The position numbers and the translations under genes were made by a program. A stretch of 64,000 bases of DNA from NCBI RefSeq assembly GCF_000143415.4, contig NW_003314348.1, positions 5,309-69,308 on the forward strand, given 5' to 3'. This stretch comes from Selaginella moellendorffii. Taxonomy: Eukaryota; Streptophyta; Lycopodiopsida; Selaginellales; Selaginellaceae. This document shows, in pieces, positions 20,869-32,152 of the stretch (positions are counted from its first letter, which is position 1; every line of letters starts with the position of its first letter). The notes beneath the pieces were generated by a model that was given only the letters and a program-made list of their open reading frames with translations, was not told the DNA's origin and did no database searches.

Positions 20869-21949
20869 ATGAGGTGGCTCTTTGGTTGCTTCAGCAGTCG
20901 CAAAGAGAGACCAAATCGACAAAAGAAGGTGGATTGGTGGATTGGTACTGATTTTCTTTGTATTGTTTCACGGCGGTTCTTGCAGCGTGTGAAGCTTTTT
21001 GCGACTGCGTGTCAAGCTCTCCTACAGAAAGGTAGGAGACTATATGTTTTGTTTTTGCGATTTAAATGGTTTGTTCCATCGACAGCTTCAAGCCGGCCTG
21101 ACAAGGCACAAGTACTTCCGGACTCTGGATTGGAAAATGACGAGAAAGGAATATCCCGACGGCGTGATCCAGAGGTAAGTTGATTCATCTCTTTTCTCAA
21201 CTCCAGTTTATCTCAAAGGCTTCAGTTTTTTCACTCCATCTATTTTTCACTTGCAACAGCTGATCAAGGCACGCGATAAATTGCGAGCTCACGATGATCC
21301 TGAGTAAGTGCGACTGCTATGTTGACAACTTCACGTAACTCATCTGACGCTGGTTAAATGGATTTGGCATGATGGAACTTCAAGAGCCGGCTTACCACGT
21401 GAAGATCATAACAAGGAAGCGTTTCATAGCGCAGCTCACGAGGGCGACGGAGACCTTTCAGTACCGGCAGAGTCGAGCATTCATGGCAAGGACTCCCGTG
21501 ACGATTATCTCAGCATCGACTCGGTTTTCCCGGCCTCTTTATTCTCGGACGAGAGGTTTGGCTCCTCGGAGGGCGATTTTTCTATTTGCAAACCCGCTCC
21601 TCGCAGCTTCAAAAAGACCGAGGTCTCAGAGGACTCCACCTCCCTCTCGAGCGAAACCAGGAGCACGCAAACGCAGATGAGCTTTGATGAGAAGCCGATC
21701 ATGGGTCTGGTTGCGACCGACTGGCTCGAGCCGGACACTTCGGAAGTAAAGTCTTACAAGGCGTGGGATGGGAAAGGGATCCCAAACTCCCCCTCCAAAT
21801 ACAAGGAGGTGAGTGAGGACTTTCTCAGCAAAATCTAACGCGATGTGTGATGTATATCTTTGCAGGATCAGACGATAAACTTCCAAACGATGTCGTTTGA
21901 GGCACGGCTTGAGCGTGCACTGGCTGCTCAGAGCGTGATGGAACACTGA
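20869..21949 (+). CDS. JASON-like protein
   Basis: Modelled as six exons: 20869-20928, 20986-21031, 21086-21174, 21260-21303, 21385-21808 and 21866-21949 (248 residues). In Arabidopsis, JASON keeps the organelle band that separates the two meiosis II spindles in pollen mother cells. Evidence is a short N-terminal MRWLFGCF start like the family's, and a conserved C-terminal region with PIMGLVATDW, WDGKGIPNSPSKYKEDQ and FEARLERAL. The middle is low complexity and acidic. The first intron (57 nt, a multiple of three) could be retained without breaking the frame. An in-frame ATG at 20821 is an alternative start. The protein is shorter than angiosperm JASON (about 470 residues), so the middle is reduced or a link is missing. 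Confidence 0.75.
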
Positions 21950-22143
21950 GTAAGCCTGGAATACATAATGTAAACTTAGAGCTAATGTTCCAGCTCTTGT
22001 TTTTTAATGGTGTTTATAACTAAAGATGAAAAAAAGGGGAAAAAAACTAACTAAAAACAGAAAGAAGGGTTAGGCCGTTTTTAAAAACGGAAGCGATACC
22101 CAAGAATATGCTCTGCGAAGCCCTAAAATTACTCACTTTGTAT

Positions 22144-22236
22144 GCCACGTGGCAATTTATATACTAGTTTTGAGGTTTAGGGTTAGGTCTGTTGTTAGGG
22201 TTTAGGAGCTTTAGCGCAGCCGCCGCCGCCGCCGCC
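22144..22236 (+). promoter_or_regulatory. RPL12 promoter: G-box, TATA box, two telo-boxes
   Basis: GCCACGTGGC (22144-22153) is a perfect palindromic G-box. TTTATATA follows at about 22156. GGTTTAGGGTTAG (22174-22186) and TTAGGGTTTAGG (22195-22206) are telo-boxes, known to drive ribosomal-protein genes in dividing plant cells. A GCC-repeat leader (about 22219-22236) runs into the ATG. Confidence 0.75.
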
Positions 22237-22737
22237 ATGGCTCCCAAGCTCGATCCATCGCAGGTAGTGGAGGTGTTCGTCCGCGTCACGGGAGGCGAGG
22301 TAGGCGCTGCGTCGTCGCTGGCCCCAAAGATCGGCCCCCTGGGTCTCTCACCCAAGAAAGTAGGAGAGGACATCGCCAAGGAGACGGTCAAGGACTGGAA
22401 GGGGCTGCGCATTACCGTGAAGCTCATCGTCCAGAACAGGCAAGCCAAGGTGGAGGTTGTGCCCAGCGCCGCCGCGCTCGTGATCAAGGCGCTGAAAGAG
22501 CCGGAGAGAGATCGCAAGAAGGTGAAGAACATCAAGCACAGCGGCAATATCTCGCTCGAGGACGTGATCGACATCGCCAAGATCATGAAGCACAGGTCCA
22601 TGGCCAAGGAGTTCAAGGGGACCGTGAAGGAGATCCTTGGGACGTGCGTCGCGGTGGGGTGTACCGTGGATGGGAAGAGCCCCAAGGACCTGCAAACGGA
22701 GATCGACGAGGGCGAGGTGGACATCGCCGAGGCTTGA
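22237..22737 (+). CDS. RPL12: 60S ribosomal protein L12 (uL11)
   Basis: An intronless gene of 166 residues, the normal cytosolic length. uL11 binds 28S rRNA at the GTPase-associated centre together with the P-stalk and helps elongation factors dock. The sequence shows the N-terminal glycine/proline lobe ([18 protein letters not shown]), the basic linker and the C-terminal rRNA-binding domain ([31 protein letters not shown]). Start ATG in GCCGCCATGG context. It is preceded by telo-boxes, in line with a strongly expressed ribosomal-protein gene. The lack of introns in a genome where most neighbours have them raises the option of an old retrocopy, but its promoter and frame look functional. Confidence 0.97.
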   Translation: MAPKLDPSQVVEVFVRVTGGEVGAASSLAPKIGPLGLSPKKVGEDIAKETVKDWKGLRITVKLIVQNRQAKVEVVPSAAALVIKALKEPERDRKKVKNIKHSGNISLEDVIDIAKIMKHRSMAKEFKGTVKEILGTCVAVGCTVDGKSPKDLQTEIDEGEVDIAEA

Positions 22738-23277
22738 GAGGGAAGGATTATATGCTACTTGTGTGGATGTTCTTTTTTGGTATGTTTGAATCAATGGAGG
22801 CGAACTTTAACCTTTGTTTCAGTGGTGTTCTTGCGATCAAGGATAGAAAGTAAACATTGGGGCTTTTGGAAGAAGATCATTGTATCGGAAGGATTGATGG
22901 GCAAAAACTTGTGAGAGATTGATCCTTTTATTCCTGCTTGAATAGCGCGTATGAAAACCATTGGACGAGTAGAGTTTCGAAGATGCTTTCAGCAGCTTTG
23001 CTTTTGTCCTTGTCATTGATGTTGCGAGACTTTCCATCGACCATTCTTTCGTCGCAAACCTTCTCGCTCGTTCGAATAGCTCGTTTTCGCAGCGAATCCA
23101 TTACAATACCTATGCCAAACCTTCCCAAAGACCTACCTTATATAGGAAAGTGGAAAAGGTATTGTTCGTCGAATATCCTAAAATGGTCAGTGACTATTTG
23201 TAGAATATTCTTAAATTTTAGTGATTATTCGTGGAATCCTTGAAGTTTCCGGTAAACCCTAATCCACGAACGGGGTC
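22738..23277. other. Intergenic region RPL12 / TBL
   Basis: Contains the RPL12 3' UTR. On the minus strand an ATG at 23101 opens a 57-codon frame to 22928 (begins MDSLRKRAIRTSEK, rich in Lys, Asp and Ser) that I do not recognise. It may be a small gene or chance. AAACCCTAA at 23254-23262 is a telo-box 15 bases upstream of the next gene's ATG. Confidence 0.4.
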
Positions 23278-23812
23278 ATGGTCGCTACTCCTCCTTCCTC
23301 CTGGATCCTCCTCCCTCTCATCGCCATCGCCGCCACATTGTACGCGCTGCTCTTCTCGACCATCGCACCGCCGGCGCGTGGGATCCAGGAGCTCGCCGTG
23401 GACGCCAATGCGGCGCCTTCTTGCGATTACTCGGCGGGGACGTGGGTGTTGGATCCCTCACGGCAGCCTTCCTACTCGGAAGACTGCCCCTTCCACAGGA
23501 ATGCGTGGAATTGCCAGAGGAGCCGGCGGCCGGGAATGGAGAGGATCTCGGCGTGGCGATGGATTCCCAGGCAATGCGAGCTCCCGGCTGTGGATCCCGC
23601 GGGATTCCTGGCCGCGATGAGAGGCCGGCGATTAGGGTTCGTGGGGGACTCGCTCAACGAGAATTTCCTCGTTTCTTTGCTCTGCGTGTTGCGCCGCGGC
23701 GATCCCACGGCGCGCAAGTGGAAGCGCAAGGGCGCGTGGAGGGGAGCGTTCTTTCCTTCTTTCAACGTCACCATTGGCTATCATAGAGCTGTCCTTCTAG
23801 CTCAATACCGCG

Positions 23813-23843
<31 letters not shown>

Positions 23844-24828
23844 ATAAGCTTAGGCACTTATGGAGAGCTCTCGTATAGAGAAGGCTCATCTCTCTCATAG
23901 ATCATAGAGCATAGAAGATCATAGAGAGCTCATCTCTCATAGATCATAGAAAGAGCTCGCTTATAGAGTAAGCTCTCCCTCTTATAGGCAACTCGCTTTG
24001 CTTGTTTCCAATGTTGCCGTTTGTCATGCTTTTGTTTGTTCCTTTTCTTTCTTTTCTTGTAGGAAGGCTACAGCCAAGTGATCTTCCAGGGCCACTCAAG
24101 AACACCAAGCTAAAGAAGGCGTTTCGGGTGGACGTTGACGTGCCTGCTCCAGACTGGGCCAATGTTCTCAGCTTCTACGACGTGTTTATCTTCAACACGG
24201 GGCACTGGTGAGAATCTCTTGCAGCAGCAAAAAATTCTGATTTGATTGCCCAGGTGGAGCCGAGACAAGTTTCCAGATGACGAGCCTCTAGTTTTCTACA
24301 GGAGAGGCAAACCAATCCTGCCACCTTTGGGAATGAGAGAGGGCCTTTCGGCAGTGCTGCGTCATATGGTTCCACGCATCGAAGCCGCGCTGCCATCCAC
24401 CGCTCTGGCGCTCTGGAGGCTCCAGTCCCCGCGGCATTTCGAAGGTGGCGAGTGGAATCAGAACGGGAGCTGTATGTCCGAGACGCTGTTGTCCGATCAA
24501 GAGGTGCATGCTTCCTTCCATTTCCTTCCATTCTAACAAGAGTTTGCAGCGGGAGAGATGGTTTAGCAGTGGAACAAACAGCGAAGCACGCGAGATCAAC
24601 ACGCTCATCCAAGAAGTTCTCCAAACGAGCCAAAAGTTTCGGGTGCTAAACATCACACCTCTGAGCGAATACCGACGAGACGCTCACCCCGCGATCTGGC
24701 TGGGACGAAAAGACGCGCACTTGACGTGGGGGCAGGACTGCTTGCACTGGTGCCTCCCGGGGCTCCCAGACACCTGGGTCGATATCCTTTGCGAAATCAT
24801 CCTTGGATTCTTCCATTCCAGAGCTTAA
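23278..24828 (+). CDS. Trichome birefringence-like protein (PC-esterase, DUF231)
   Basis: Four exons: 23278-23813, 24067-24207, 24254-24503 and 24550-24828 (401 residues). TBL proteins are Golgi O-acetyltransferases that acetylate xylan, mannan, pectin or xyloglucan. Residues about 9-27 are one hydrophobic helix (signal anchor, type II). The TBL domain starts with CDYSAGTWV and DCPFHRNAWNC. The GDS motif (GFVGDSLNEN) lies at about 120-129, and the C-terminal DxxH motif appears as QDCLHWCLPG; these supply the catalytic Ser and the Asp-His pair. The first intron is unusually long here (253 nt) because of a CT microsatellite at 23819-23842. Frame continuity requires the acceptor at 24066, three bases after a more obvious AG, so that junction is the weakest point. 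Confidence 0.9.
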
Positions 24829-24983
24829 GAAAAAAAAAATTAAAAAATACTTTGTAGCATTTTCTCTTGCGAGAAAATCTCTTTGCCTTGTCTCTAAACG
24901 TTCCTCTTCCTCCAGGAACTTCGGTAAAAGAACTGGCTATGAACAGAAAGAATATGGCGTCAATGTATGTACATGGAAGACTT

Positions 24984-27032
24984 CTACCTCCTGGTTCTGG
25001 AGCTTGACGCGAAGAGCTTCAACTTTTGGGACATGGGAGTGGCGCTCCGCTGCCTCTGCTTTCGTTTCCTCCGGGTCTCCCCCCACCTCACCAGCCAAGG
25101 CAGCGCCGCTCCACCGCCGCCAGGACTCGCCGCCGCCGCCGCCGCGCTCGAGGATCGCCGGGACGCCTTGCTGGGACTAGAGTAGTGATCCAGCGTCGAC
25201 ACTGGGCTCGTCATCCTCGAGTTGGAGGAGCCTTCCAAGCGTGAGATGTTGCAAAACTTTCCACTCCGCCGGCTAGCGTTGGTCGACGGATCCACCCGCG
25301 AGCCACCGCCAGCGCTGGTCGCGCCGTCGCTGGACCGCAGCAACCCGCTCATGATCTGCCAGTCCTCCGTGATCTCCTGCCTCGACAGCGACGTGATGCT
25401 CGGCAGCGTGTCGTTTCGAAAGTCCCGCTGCTTCTTGCTCGACCTCGTTGGCCTTCCCGTGCTGGTGGTGGAAGGTTTGGTGTTGTGTCCGCTTCTGGCC
25501 ACCGGTTCCTGTTCCACTCGGCTCACTGGTACGTGCTCCGACTCGTCGATGGCTTTAAGTTGGAGTGTGGCGCATTCGAAGTGATCGATCTCCGGAGAGC
25601 TTTCTCCGCCGTCTTCTTCTACGTCCATTCCAACGCCGGCTTCAGCTGGTATGGCGTCCGCAAACCACGCAACGGAGTCCTTCAGCGAGGGACTGGATTC
25701 CTTCCGTTTGCAGGGTGTCTTGTCCAGCGTGAGGCTGAGTAGAATTGAAGCTGCAAGGCTTGCAACTTCATCTTCACTGATTTTCTCTTCGGCAGCTTTA
25801 TCCTTCTCTGGCGGCCGAGCCTGACTGCCTGTGAGATTCCCGTTTCCACCCGAGGATGCGTTTGCCCAGTAGGAGTTTTGTTGTCCTTCAAAGACTGTGA
25901 ACATGGTTTCTACTTTGCATGCCGCCTTCGTGCCTATCGTATCCCTGTAAGTATTTCCTCCAACTATGCCATTTGAATCCTTTTTCACACCAGGGATCGT
26001 CACGTAATAGTTCAAACCCATGGTGTTCTCGTACCCGTTCTTAAGCTGACCATTTCTATCTGCTTGTTGCTGTGAGCTATCTGCGTACCGTTTTGTAGCC
26101 AACGAAAACAAGCTACCAGATGAACCATTTACGAGCCCATCCCACGTTACTGGTAAATGAGAAGCAGCTAGCCCGTTAAAATATGCTGTTCCAGACACCT
26201 GCCATGGATGGGGAGTAGCATGCATGTTTTGTTGCATGCCGCCTGCTTGCTGATGCCCATACCATAAACCTGTTCGACCATCCTGCTCTCGGCTTGAGAC
26301 TACTGCTGGCGTTGGAAAATCTGTGCTAGCGAACCGTCCAGAAGAATTTTTTGAATCTTCCCAACCATGAAGTGGAGCCTGTGCAAACCCATTTGGCATT
26401 TGGAGCTGAAAAAATCCGGAGGTGGCCGAAGCTTGGTTATTGTTTCCGATTCCCTGAAGCAATCGAAACTTATAAGCACATAAGTAGGCGTAGCAAAAGC
26501 TTAGATTTACCTCGAGAAGCCATTGTTGATGATTTTTCTGCAAGCACGTCGCCTGCCTTTCTTTTTGGCCGACGGAGAAACTTTGCACATGACTTTTCAT
26601 GTCTGAATAGTCCAGCCTCGGTCGTTTCATCGAGCCGCAGTGCAAGAACAGCTCTAAATCGCAATTGACGTCTGTTGGACAAGGCTTTAGATCCAATTCC
26701 TGATCCACATTTTCGTCGGGAAGCTTTTCCAGGTCAAAGCCTTTCGGGAATCCTGTTTTGGTCGGCTCCTCTTTCAGAGGGAAAAACTGGTGATGCTGAG
26801 GAGGATTCCCATTTGGGCTGCTAAGATTTGTGGCACCCAGTTCGTCCATCATTGATTTCTGCACCTCGTACAGGTAATGAAGTGCTTGGACCTGAAAAGA
26901 TTAAAAAAATTAGCGAAAACCAACGCGGAAAAAAAAAAAAAAAAATTTGACCTGTTCTCTGTAGATTTTCTCCTGCCTTAACATTGTCTCTCGGACGAGC
27001 ATGCACTCGACGGAACTTAGATGACCCTCCAT
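24984..27032 (-). CDS. DUF863 plant-specific protein
   Basis: Three exons: 27032-26952, 26891-26511 and 26453-24984 (643 residues). The family has no agreed biochemical function; it is nuclear-predicted and plant-only. The N-terminus has the family's helical motif (ETMLRQEKIYREQVQALHYLYEVQ, read in two halves across the first intron). The C-terminus has the conserved RDFRNDTLPSITSLSRQE block, the ITEDWQ motif and a final basic WGETRRKRKQR segment. The middle is low complexity, Ser/Asn/Gln rich. It overlaps no neighbour and lies tail-to-tail with the TBL gene, 155 bases apart. The second intron keeps the reading frame open when retained. Confidence 0.85.
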
Positions 27033-27900
27033 GTTCTATCTACTCGTGAATCATCCTGGAACAAGGAAGAGAACGCATCCTTTAGTCACATTGCAATGCT
27101 TCTCGAGCGAGAAAGAGAGAGAGAGATAGAGAGATTTTCGAACGCATTCAATGCCAGAATTTAGAGAATGCGACAGCTAATGCTAAGCCAGGCACCAGAA
27201 AAACAAAGAATCGTCTTCCACACCCCACATCCAGACACGCAAGAACACAAAACTCTCACACACGCACACACACACACCTGATAATTCCTTCCCCACGGCT
27301 CCCAAATTCTCCTCCCCGGCCCTAGCAATATCTCCCTAGACAGCTCAAGAACCTGGTCTTTCCACCGCGCCGCGCCGAAATATCCTTCGATCTGTGCCGA
27401 CGCCGCGCGATAGAGCGCCTGGAGCGCGAGAATCGCAGAGGAGAGATCAGCCGCCGAGCGCTGGCCGCCGCGATTGAGCCGCGCCGCGAGCGTCGCGCGA
27501 GGAGGCGAGCTCCGCCATAGCCGCTAGGCTTTTGGCCTTCTTGCTTGAGAAGCAAAATACCTATACTTACACTCACACACACAAAAGAGTAGTAGTCTCG
27601 CCAGCATCCAACAGAATGAATGATTCTGACAAAGGGGCGCATCACAAGGGGATTAAACTAAGGCACTTTACGTGCTTTTTTAACCATGGGGCGAAACTTT
27701 TCTTCCCTCGCATTTTTCTATTCTAGGGATTTTACCTGCTACGCCAAGTACAAGGGAATATTACGCGGCGATGCCCCATGTATACTACACGTGCATGGAA
27801 TCACTGACAGGTGATTGGCCGGCGTCACGAGTGACGGGTGGGGGTTTGGAACTGACGGCCTCGCGAGTTTTCCTCTGACGGGCCAGACGACCCTTGGAGA
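27033..27900. other. Upstream region of DUF863 gene
   Basis: Contains (GA)n near 27115-27135 and (CA)n near 27252-27280, then a GC-rich stretch (27340-27500) that looks like 5' UTR or promoter. The open frames there have no family features. AT-rich sequence follows. Confidence 0.5.
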
Positions 27901-28440
27901 AAACCAACCTTCCCATGTTCGAATCTCACGAGGTTATTTTTCTTTGGTGGCTTTGACAAGGAATATAAGAGAAATATTCATGCTTCTGTCTTCTCTCATG
28001 AGCTTCGAAACTGGAAAAGAAGCTCGATAGAGATTGTGTGACTGACCAAACAAAAAACTCTATAGGCATAGCAGTAAACAAAACTTCATGATCTCGGCCA
28101 TCTCGCGGCCACCTCGGACTCAGTTCATCATCGCGATAGCGATAGCTCGTCCATGGCCGCCTATCCTTTTTCCTCGTTTTCTCACCGTTTTAGCGAAAAT
28201 GCTCTCGTCCTCGCGAAATGCCGCGTAGCGTGAGGATGCCGTCTAAAGACTTAGTCATCTCGGTCACCACGTCCACCACAGAAGCCACCACTGGGTCACT
28301 GTAACCACTCATCCACCCCGGAAGCTATACTGTCAAGTCCACCTCGAGGTCCAAACCGGCCACCTTGCCGTTAAAATCGTCGCCATTGTCGAATCTGCCA
28401 CGGGCGGGCACCTCCTCGTCGACGGACCAGACCACCCCGA
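27901..28440 (-). pseudogene. Degenerate partial duplicate of the OZ-RGG gene 3' end
   Basis: 27901-28066 repeats 28637-28760, the 3' flank of the next gene (shared AACCTTCCCATGTTCGAATC, GCTTTGACAAGGAATATAAG and AACTCTATAG). 28080-28440 then repeats, with many changes, coding sequence from 28900-29400 (shared AGTCATCTCGGTCACCA-like and AAATCGTCGCCATTG-like runs). So an about 0.55 kb piece of the gene's 3' end was duplicated next to it and decayed. No frame is open across it. Confidence 0.7.
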
Positions 28441-28793
28441 GGCTTATAATTAATCTAGATTTTCCCTGGATCAAGTCCTCAAGGATTCTCTGATAATTCC
28501 CTTGAATGGCTACTCATCCTTTCCACAATGCCACATTCCTCCCCGTGGCACGAACTTGTCGATTAATAAAGTATTAGATAACTAATTAATTAAAAAGTGA
28601 GGTTTAGACTTTTAAGCTAGATTTAATATAGGAGGAAACCTTCCCATGTTCGAATCCTGCTAGGTTCTGTTGTTTTTTCGTGCTTTGACAAGGAATATAA
28701 GAGAAATATTCATACTTCTCTTCTCTCATGTAGAGATCGTCAAACGAAAAACTCTATAGAAACTTACGCACCAACGCCATCGCCTTCTTCTCT
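28441..28793. other. 3' flank of the OZ-RGG gene
   Basis: 28441-28636 is unique AT-rich sequence. 28637-28760 is the second copy of the repeat described at 27901. Both repeat copies contain TGTTCGAATC, which resembles a Pol III B-box, so a tRNA-derived SINE at the core of the repeat is possible. Confidence 0.5.
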
Positions 28794-31700
28794 TCAGTAG
28801 TCCTGGCCTCTAAAGCCGGATCCTCCTCTCCCCCGGAATCCACCGCGGCCGCCACCACGGAAGCCTCCTCCTCCTCCACGGCCGCCGCCAAAGTCATCTC
28901 GGTCCCGGAAGCCACCCCCACCCCGGAAGTCATCTCGGTCTCCAAAGCCGCCGCGGCCACCTCGGCCTCCACGAAAGCCACCACCACTCCGGAAGTCATC
29001 TCGGTCACCATATCCGCCTCGTCCGCCGCGCCCACCTCGGAAGTCATCACGGTCTCCAAAGCCACCACGTCCACCGCGGAAGCCACCGCCGTCACGGTCA
29101 CCGTATCCACCTCTTCCACCTCGGAAGCCACCGTCGCGGTCGCCATAGCCACCTCGTCCGCCCCGGAAGTCATCCCGGTCACCGTAGCCCCCTCGTCCAC
29201 CCCGGAAGTCATCTCGGTCGCCATATCCTCCACCACGGCCGCCGTATCCTCCACCTCGGCTTCCAAACCGGCCCCCGCCACGACCACGGCCTCCAAACCG
29301 GCCGCCACCTCCACCGTCGTCATCACTCTCGTCGCTAAAGTCGTCGCCATTGCCGTATCTGCCTCGGCCACCTCCTCCTCGTCCGCGGCCCCGACCACGA
29401 CCGAAACGAGGCTCGTCATCCTCGCTCAGGAAATCGTCGCTGTCCAAGTCGGAAGCGTCGTCGCTGGCGTCAAACTTCTTATGGCCAAACCGGCTGCCTC
29501 TTCCTAATGCTCCGCGAGCTCCTCCTCGGCCGCCACGGCCTCCTCTCGAAAAACGGTCGTCTTCGCTCACGTCGTCGCTGTCGTCGTCGAGGTCGTCGTC
29601 AAGTCGCGAACGGAGTCCACCACGGCCTCTTCCTCTGGCTCCTCGACCACGACCACCACGGGAGCTTCCAAAGTCGTCGTCGTCATCACTGAGATCGTCC
29701 ATGCTGTCGTCTTCACTGTCAAACCGGCCACCACCTCTGCCTCTTGCTCCTCGACCACCTCGGGTGGTGAAGCTACCACCACGTCCTCCACGAGCACCCC
29801 TGCGAGGCATGTCATCGTCGTCACTGTCGTCCAAACTGTCATCAAGGTCGTCTTCGCTGTCCTTGGCAAAACTCGCACGACCACCCCTTCCCCGTCCGCT
29901 AGTAAAACTCCGGCCTCGTCCCCCACCGTCGTCTTCTCTAAGTGAGGACGCCCTGGATGCAAATCCTGCTCCTCGCCCTCTACCTCTCATCTGGCCACCA
30001 CCACGTTTGGAGGACGTAAAGTCGTCATCGTCGTCGGAGTCGTCGTTCCATGCATCATTTTTGCTCTGCTTCTTGCCTAAATTTTTCCTGGACCCTACGT
30101 CGAAGTCCTTGTCGTCGGAGTCCTCATCTAAGTCACTCTCGGACTCGGACGCCATTCTCCGGTTTTGAAGGGAAGTTGTTCGCTTAGGCGCAACTTTGAA
30201 GTCATCATCGGAGTCGCTGAGACCATCACTGTACTTGCCTTGCGCTTGTTTGGCTTTCCTCTCGAGGTGTGTGTGCTGCCGGGCAAAATCTTCTGGACTG
30301 CCCTCCCACTTCTCTTTGGTTCCTTTTATTGTGTGGAACACCTTGACTGTGTCAGGCCGCTCGGCTTTGCAGTCGTGGCATTCTTCATTTCTTGCAAAGT
30401 TCACGAACCGGCACCTGAGAACAAAGAAGACGACTCGTTTGAAGTTGGTATAAAAAGCATGAACTTACTCTGGACATTCCCAATCTCCGGGACGGAGATC
30501 TTGTGGCGGACGTGGTGTATGACACTCTCGGCAATGCCTATTCCTACAAAAATTGATGTAATCACACCTGTAGAAAGAGAGAGAAAAAAAAACATCAGAA
30601 CCAGACGAGGAAATTATTCAATCTTACTCGACGCATTTCCAGTCTCCAGGTTTCATTTCATAGTTCTCGTTTTGTGGACGGCTAGTTTTCGGTTTTGCAA
30701 TCACTTCCTGACGGTCACGAGGCAGTGTAGGATCCCGAGAGACGGCACCTAGACTGGTAAGCTGCCTCAAGATGTTCTTCACAGCAGTCTTGGTTTTTTC
30801 AGGGAAATCCGAACCCTCGGACGTACACACCACAAACTGGAAAAGATACTGTAGAGCATCACTGGTTGAAGCCGTCGAGTCTGGAGGCAAGTACGCACGA
30901 CTGCAGTCGTCTTTCTTAGAGCAAGACTTGCAAACCTGGATTAAAGAAAAGGAAAACGACCAGTAAATCTGAAAAAAGGAGCCAGCTTTTGATTACTTAC
31001 TTCTGCTTCCTCGACGTTACAAAATCCTCGCAACCTCTTTCCAGAGTTGACAGCCTTACGAAGTGTAGTCGGACAAGGATGACTGGCCAAAACTTTCAAG
31101 TCGCCCATTGGAAGCATTCTGCAAAGATTAAGAACAGAAGTCTGAGCTAAAAAGAATATTGGAAAGTAAAGGAAGGAAAAAAAAACTTACTTGAGGATGT
31201 CGTCCCTCTCGGTGCTGAAACGCTTGAAAGCCTCTGCGATGTTTGAGAAGCTTTCATAAGCCGCCTCACCCTTCACAAGCTCCTCGGCATTAAGCTTGAA
31301 GTAATTCTTCTGCTTGAGCAGCGCAACGAACTTCCTCCAGGCGTCCATCACCTCCCCACCAATGGACGAGTCCAGCGTTTGCCTGTGACCAACAACTCTC
31401 TGCTTCGATGCCAACACGTCTTCGATCTCACTGTCGCTCAAGTCGGACACCTCCTTCCCATTCTCGGCTCTAACATCAAAGTCCGAGTCCGACCCGGACT
31501 CCAGCTTCTTAAACTCCTTCTCGAGCTCCGAGTCGGACGCCACATCCTCCTCCACCTCCGACTCGGTAGAAGCCCCAAGAGCGTCCTCAATCTCAGAGTC
31601 ATCGAGCTCCGAGAAATCGCTTTCATCGTCCGACTCCATAGCAGCAGCAGCGGCCTTTGCAGAGAGCTTGCCGCGCTGGCCAGCCGACGCCCCCCGGCCT

Positions 31701-32152
31701 GTGGAGCTATTGATCTTGTCCATCTCTCTCGCCATCTTCATATTCTCCAGCTTGAGCGACTTGGTCTTCTCCTCCTCGCCTTTGAGCGACTTGTTGAGCG
31801 CTTCTATCTCGCCGTCCTTCCCTTTGACGCGCTCCTTGAGCGACATCAACCCATCCTCGGCATCCTCCTCCTCGGTGGAGACCGCTGCTGATTTCCCAGG
31901 AGTGTAGCATCTTGTGGAAAGAATCCCAAGCGCCGTTGGGAGGAATCGCGACGCCCCAAACAATGCCGGCATTCCTGCCGTGCTGCTGCTGCTCCGTCCA
32001 AATGCCGGAGCTCCAGCTCGCGGCGCTCTAGTTTTGCGAAGAAGCATACCTTGCGTGGTGATTGCCCTACATTGCCACGAGCGGCTGCTGGCGGAGACGA
32101 GCGAGAGACGCGAGCAAAGGCCCGCCGGTGCCATTGCTCTGGAAACGTTCAT
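28794..32152 (-). CDS. OZ-family organelle Ran-binding zinc-finger protein with RGG tail
   Basis: Five exons: 32152-31191, 31118-31001, 30935-30628, 30567-30469 and 30414-28794 (1035 residues). OZ/VAR3-type proteins work with PPR and MORF factors in organelle RNA editing or splicing. Residues 1-90 are rich in Ser/Arg/Ala without acidic residues, like a transit peptide. A helical and acidic section follows. Residues about 320-375 hold HPCPTTLRKAVNSGKRLRGF and CKSCSKKDDC, typical of the family. Two RanBP2 zinc fingers follow (WKCVECDYINFCRNRHCREC and WECPECRFVNFARNEECHDC). The last exon alone gives a 540-residue tail: Asp/Ser blocks alternating with GRG, then at least ten GGYGDRDDFRGGRG-type repeats. 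Such RGG tails bind RNA and can phase-separate. Repeat DNA makes the antisense frames open too. Confidence 0.85.

Noticed and set aside
27322-27645. 108-codon minus-strand frame in GC-rich DNA upstream of the DUF863 gene
   Set aside because: Arg/Ala/Ser composition follows GC content, with microsatellites around it and no recognisable motif. Probably 5' UTR or promoter.
29350-30168. 272-codon Pro/Ser/Arg frame antisense to the OZ-RGG gene
   Set aside because: Mirror of the Asp/Ser and RGG repeats. The sense strand has domains and matching splice sites; this one has none.
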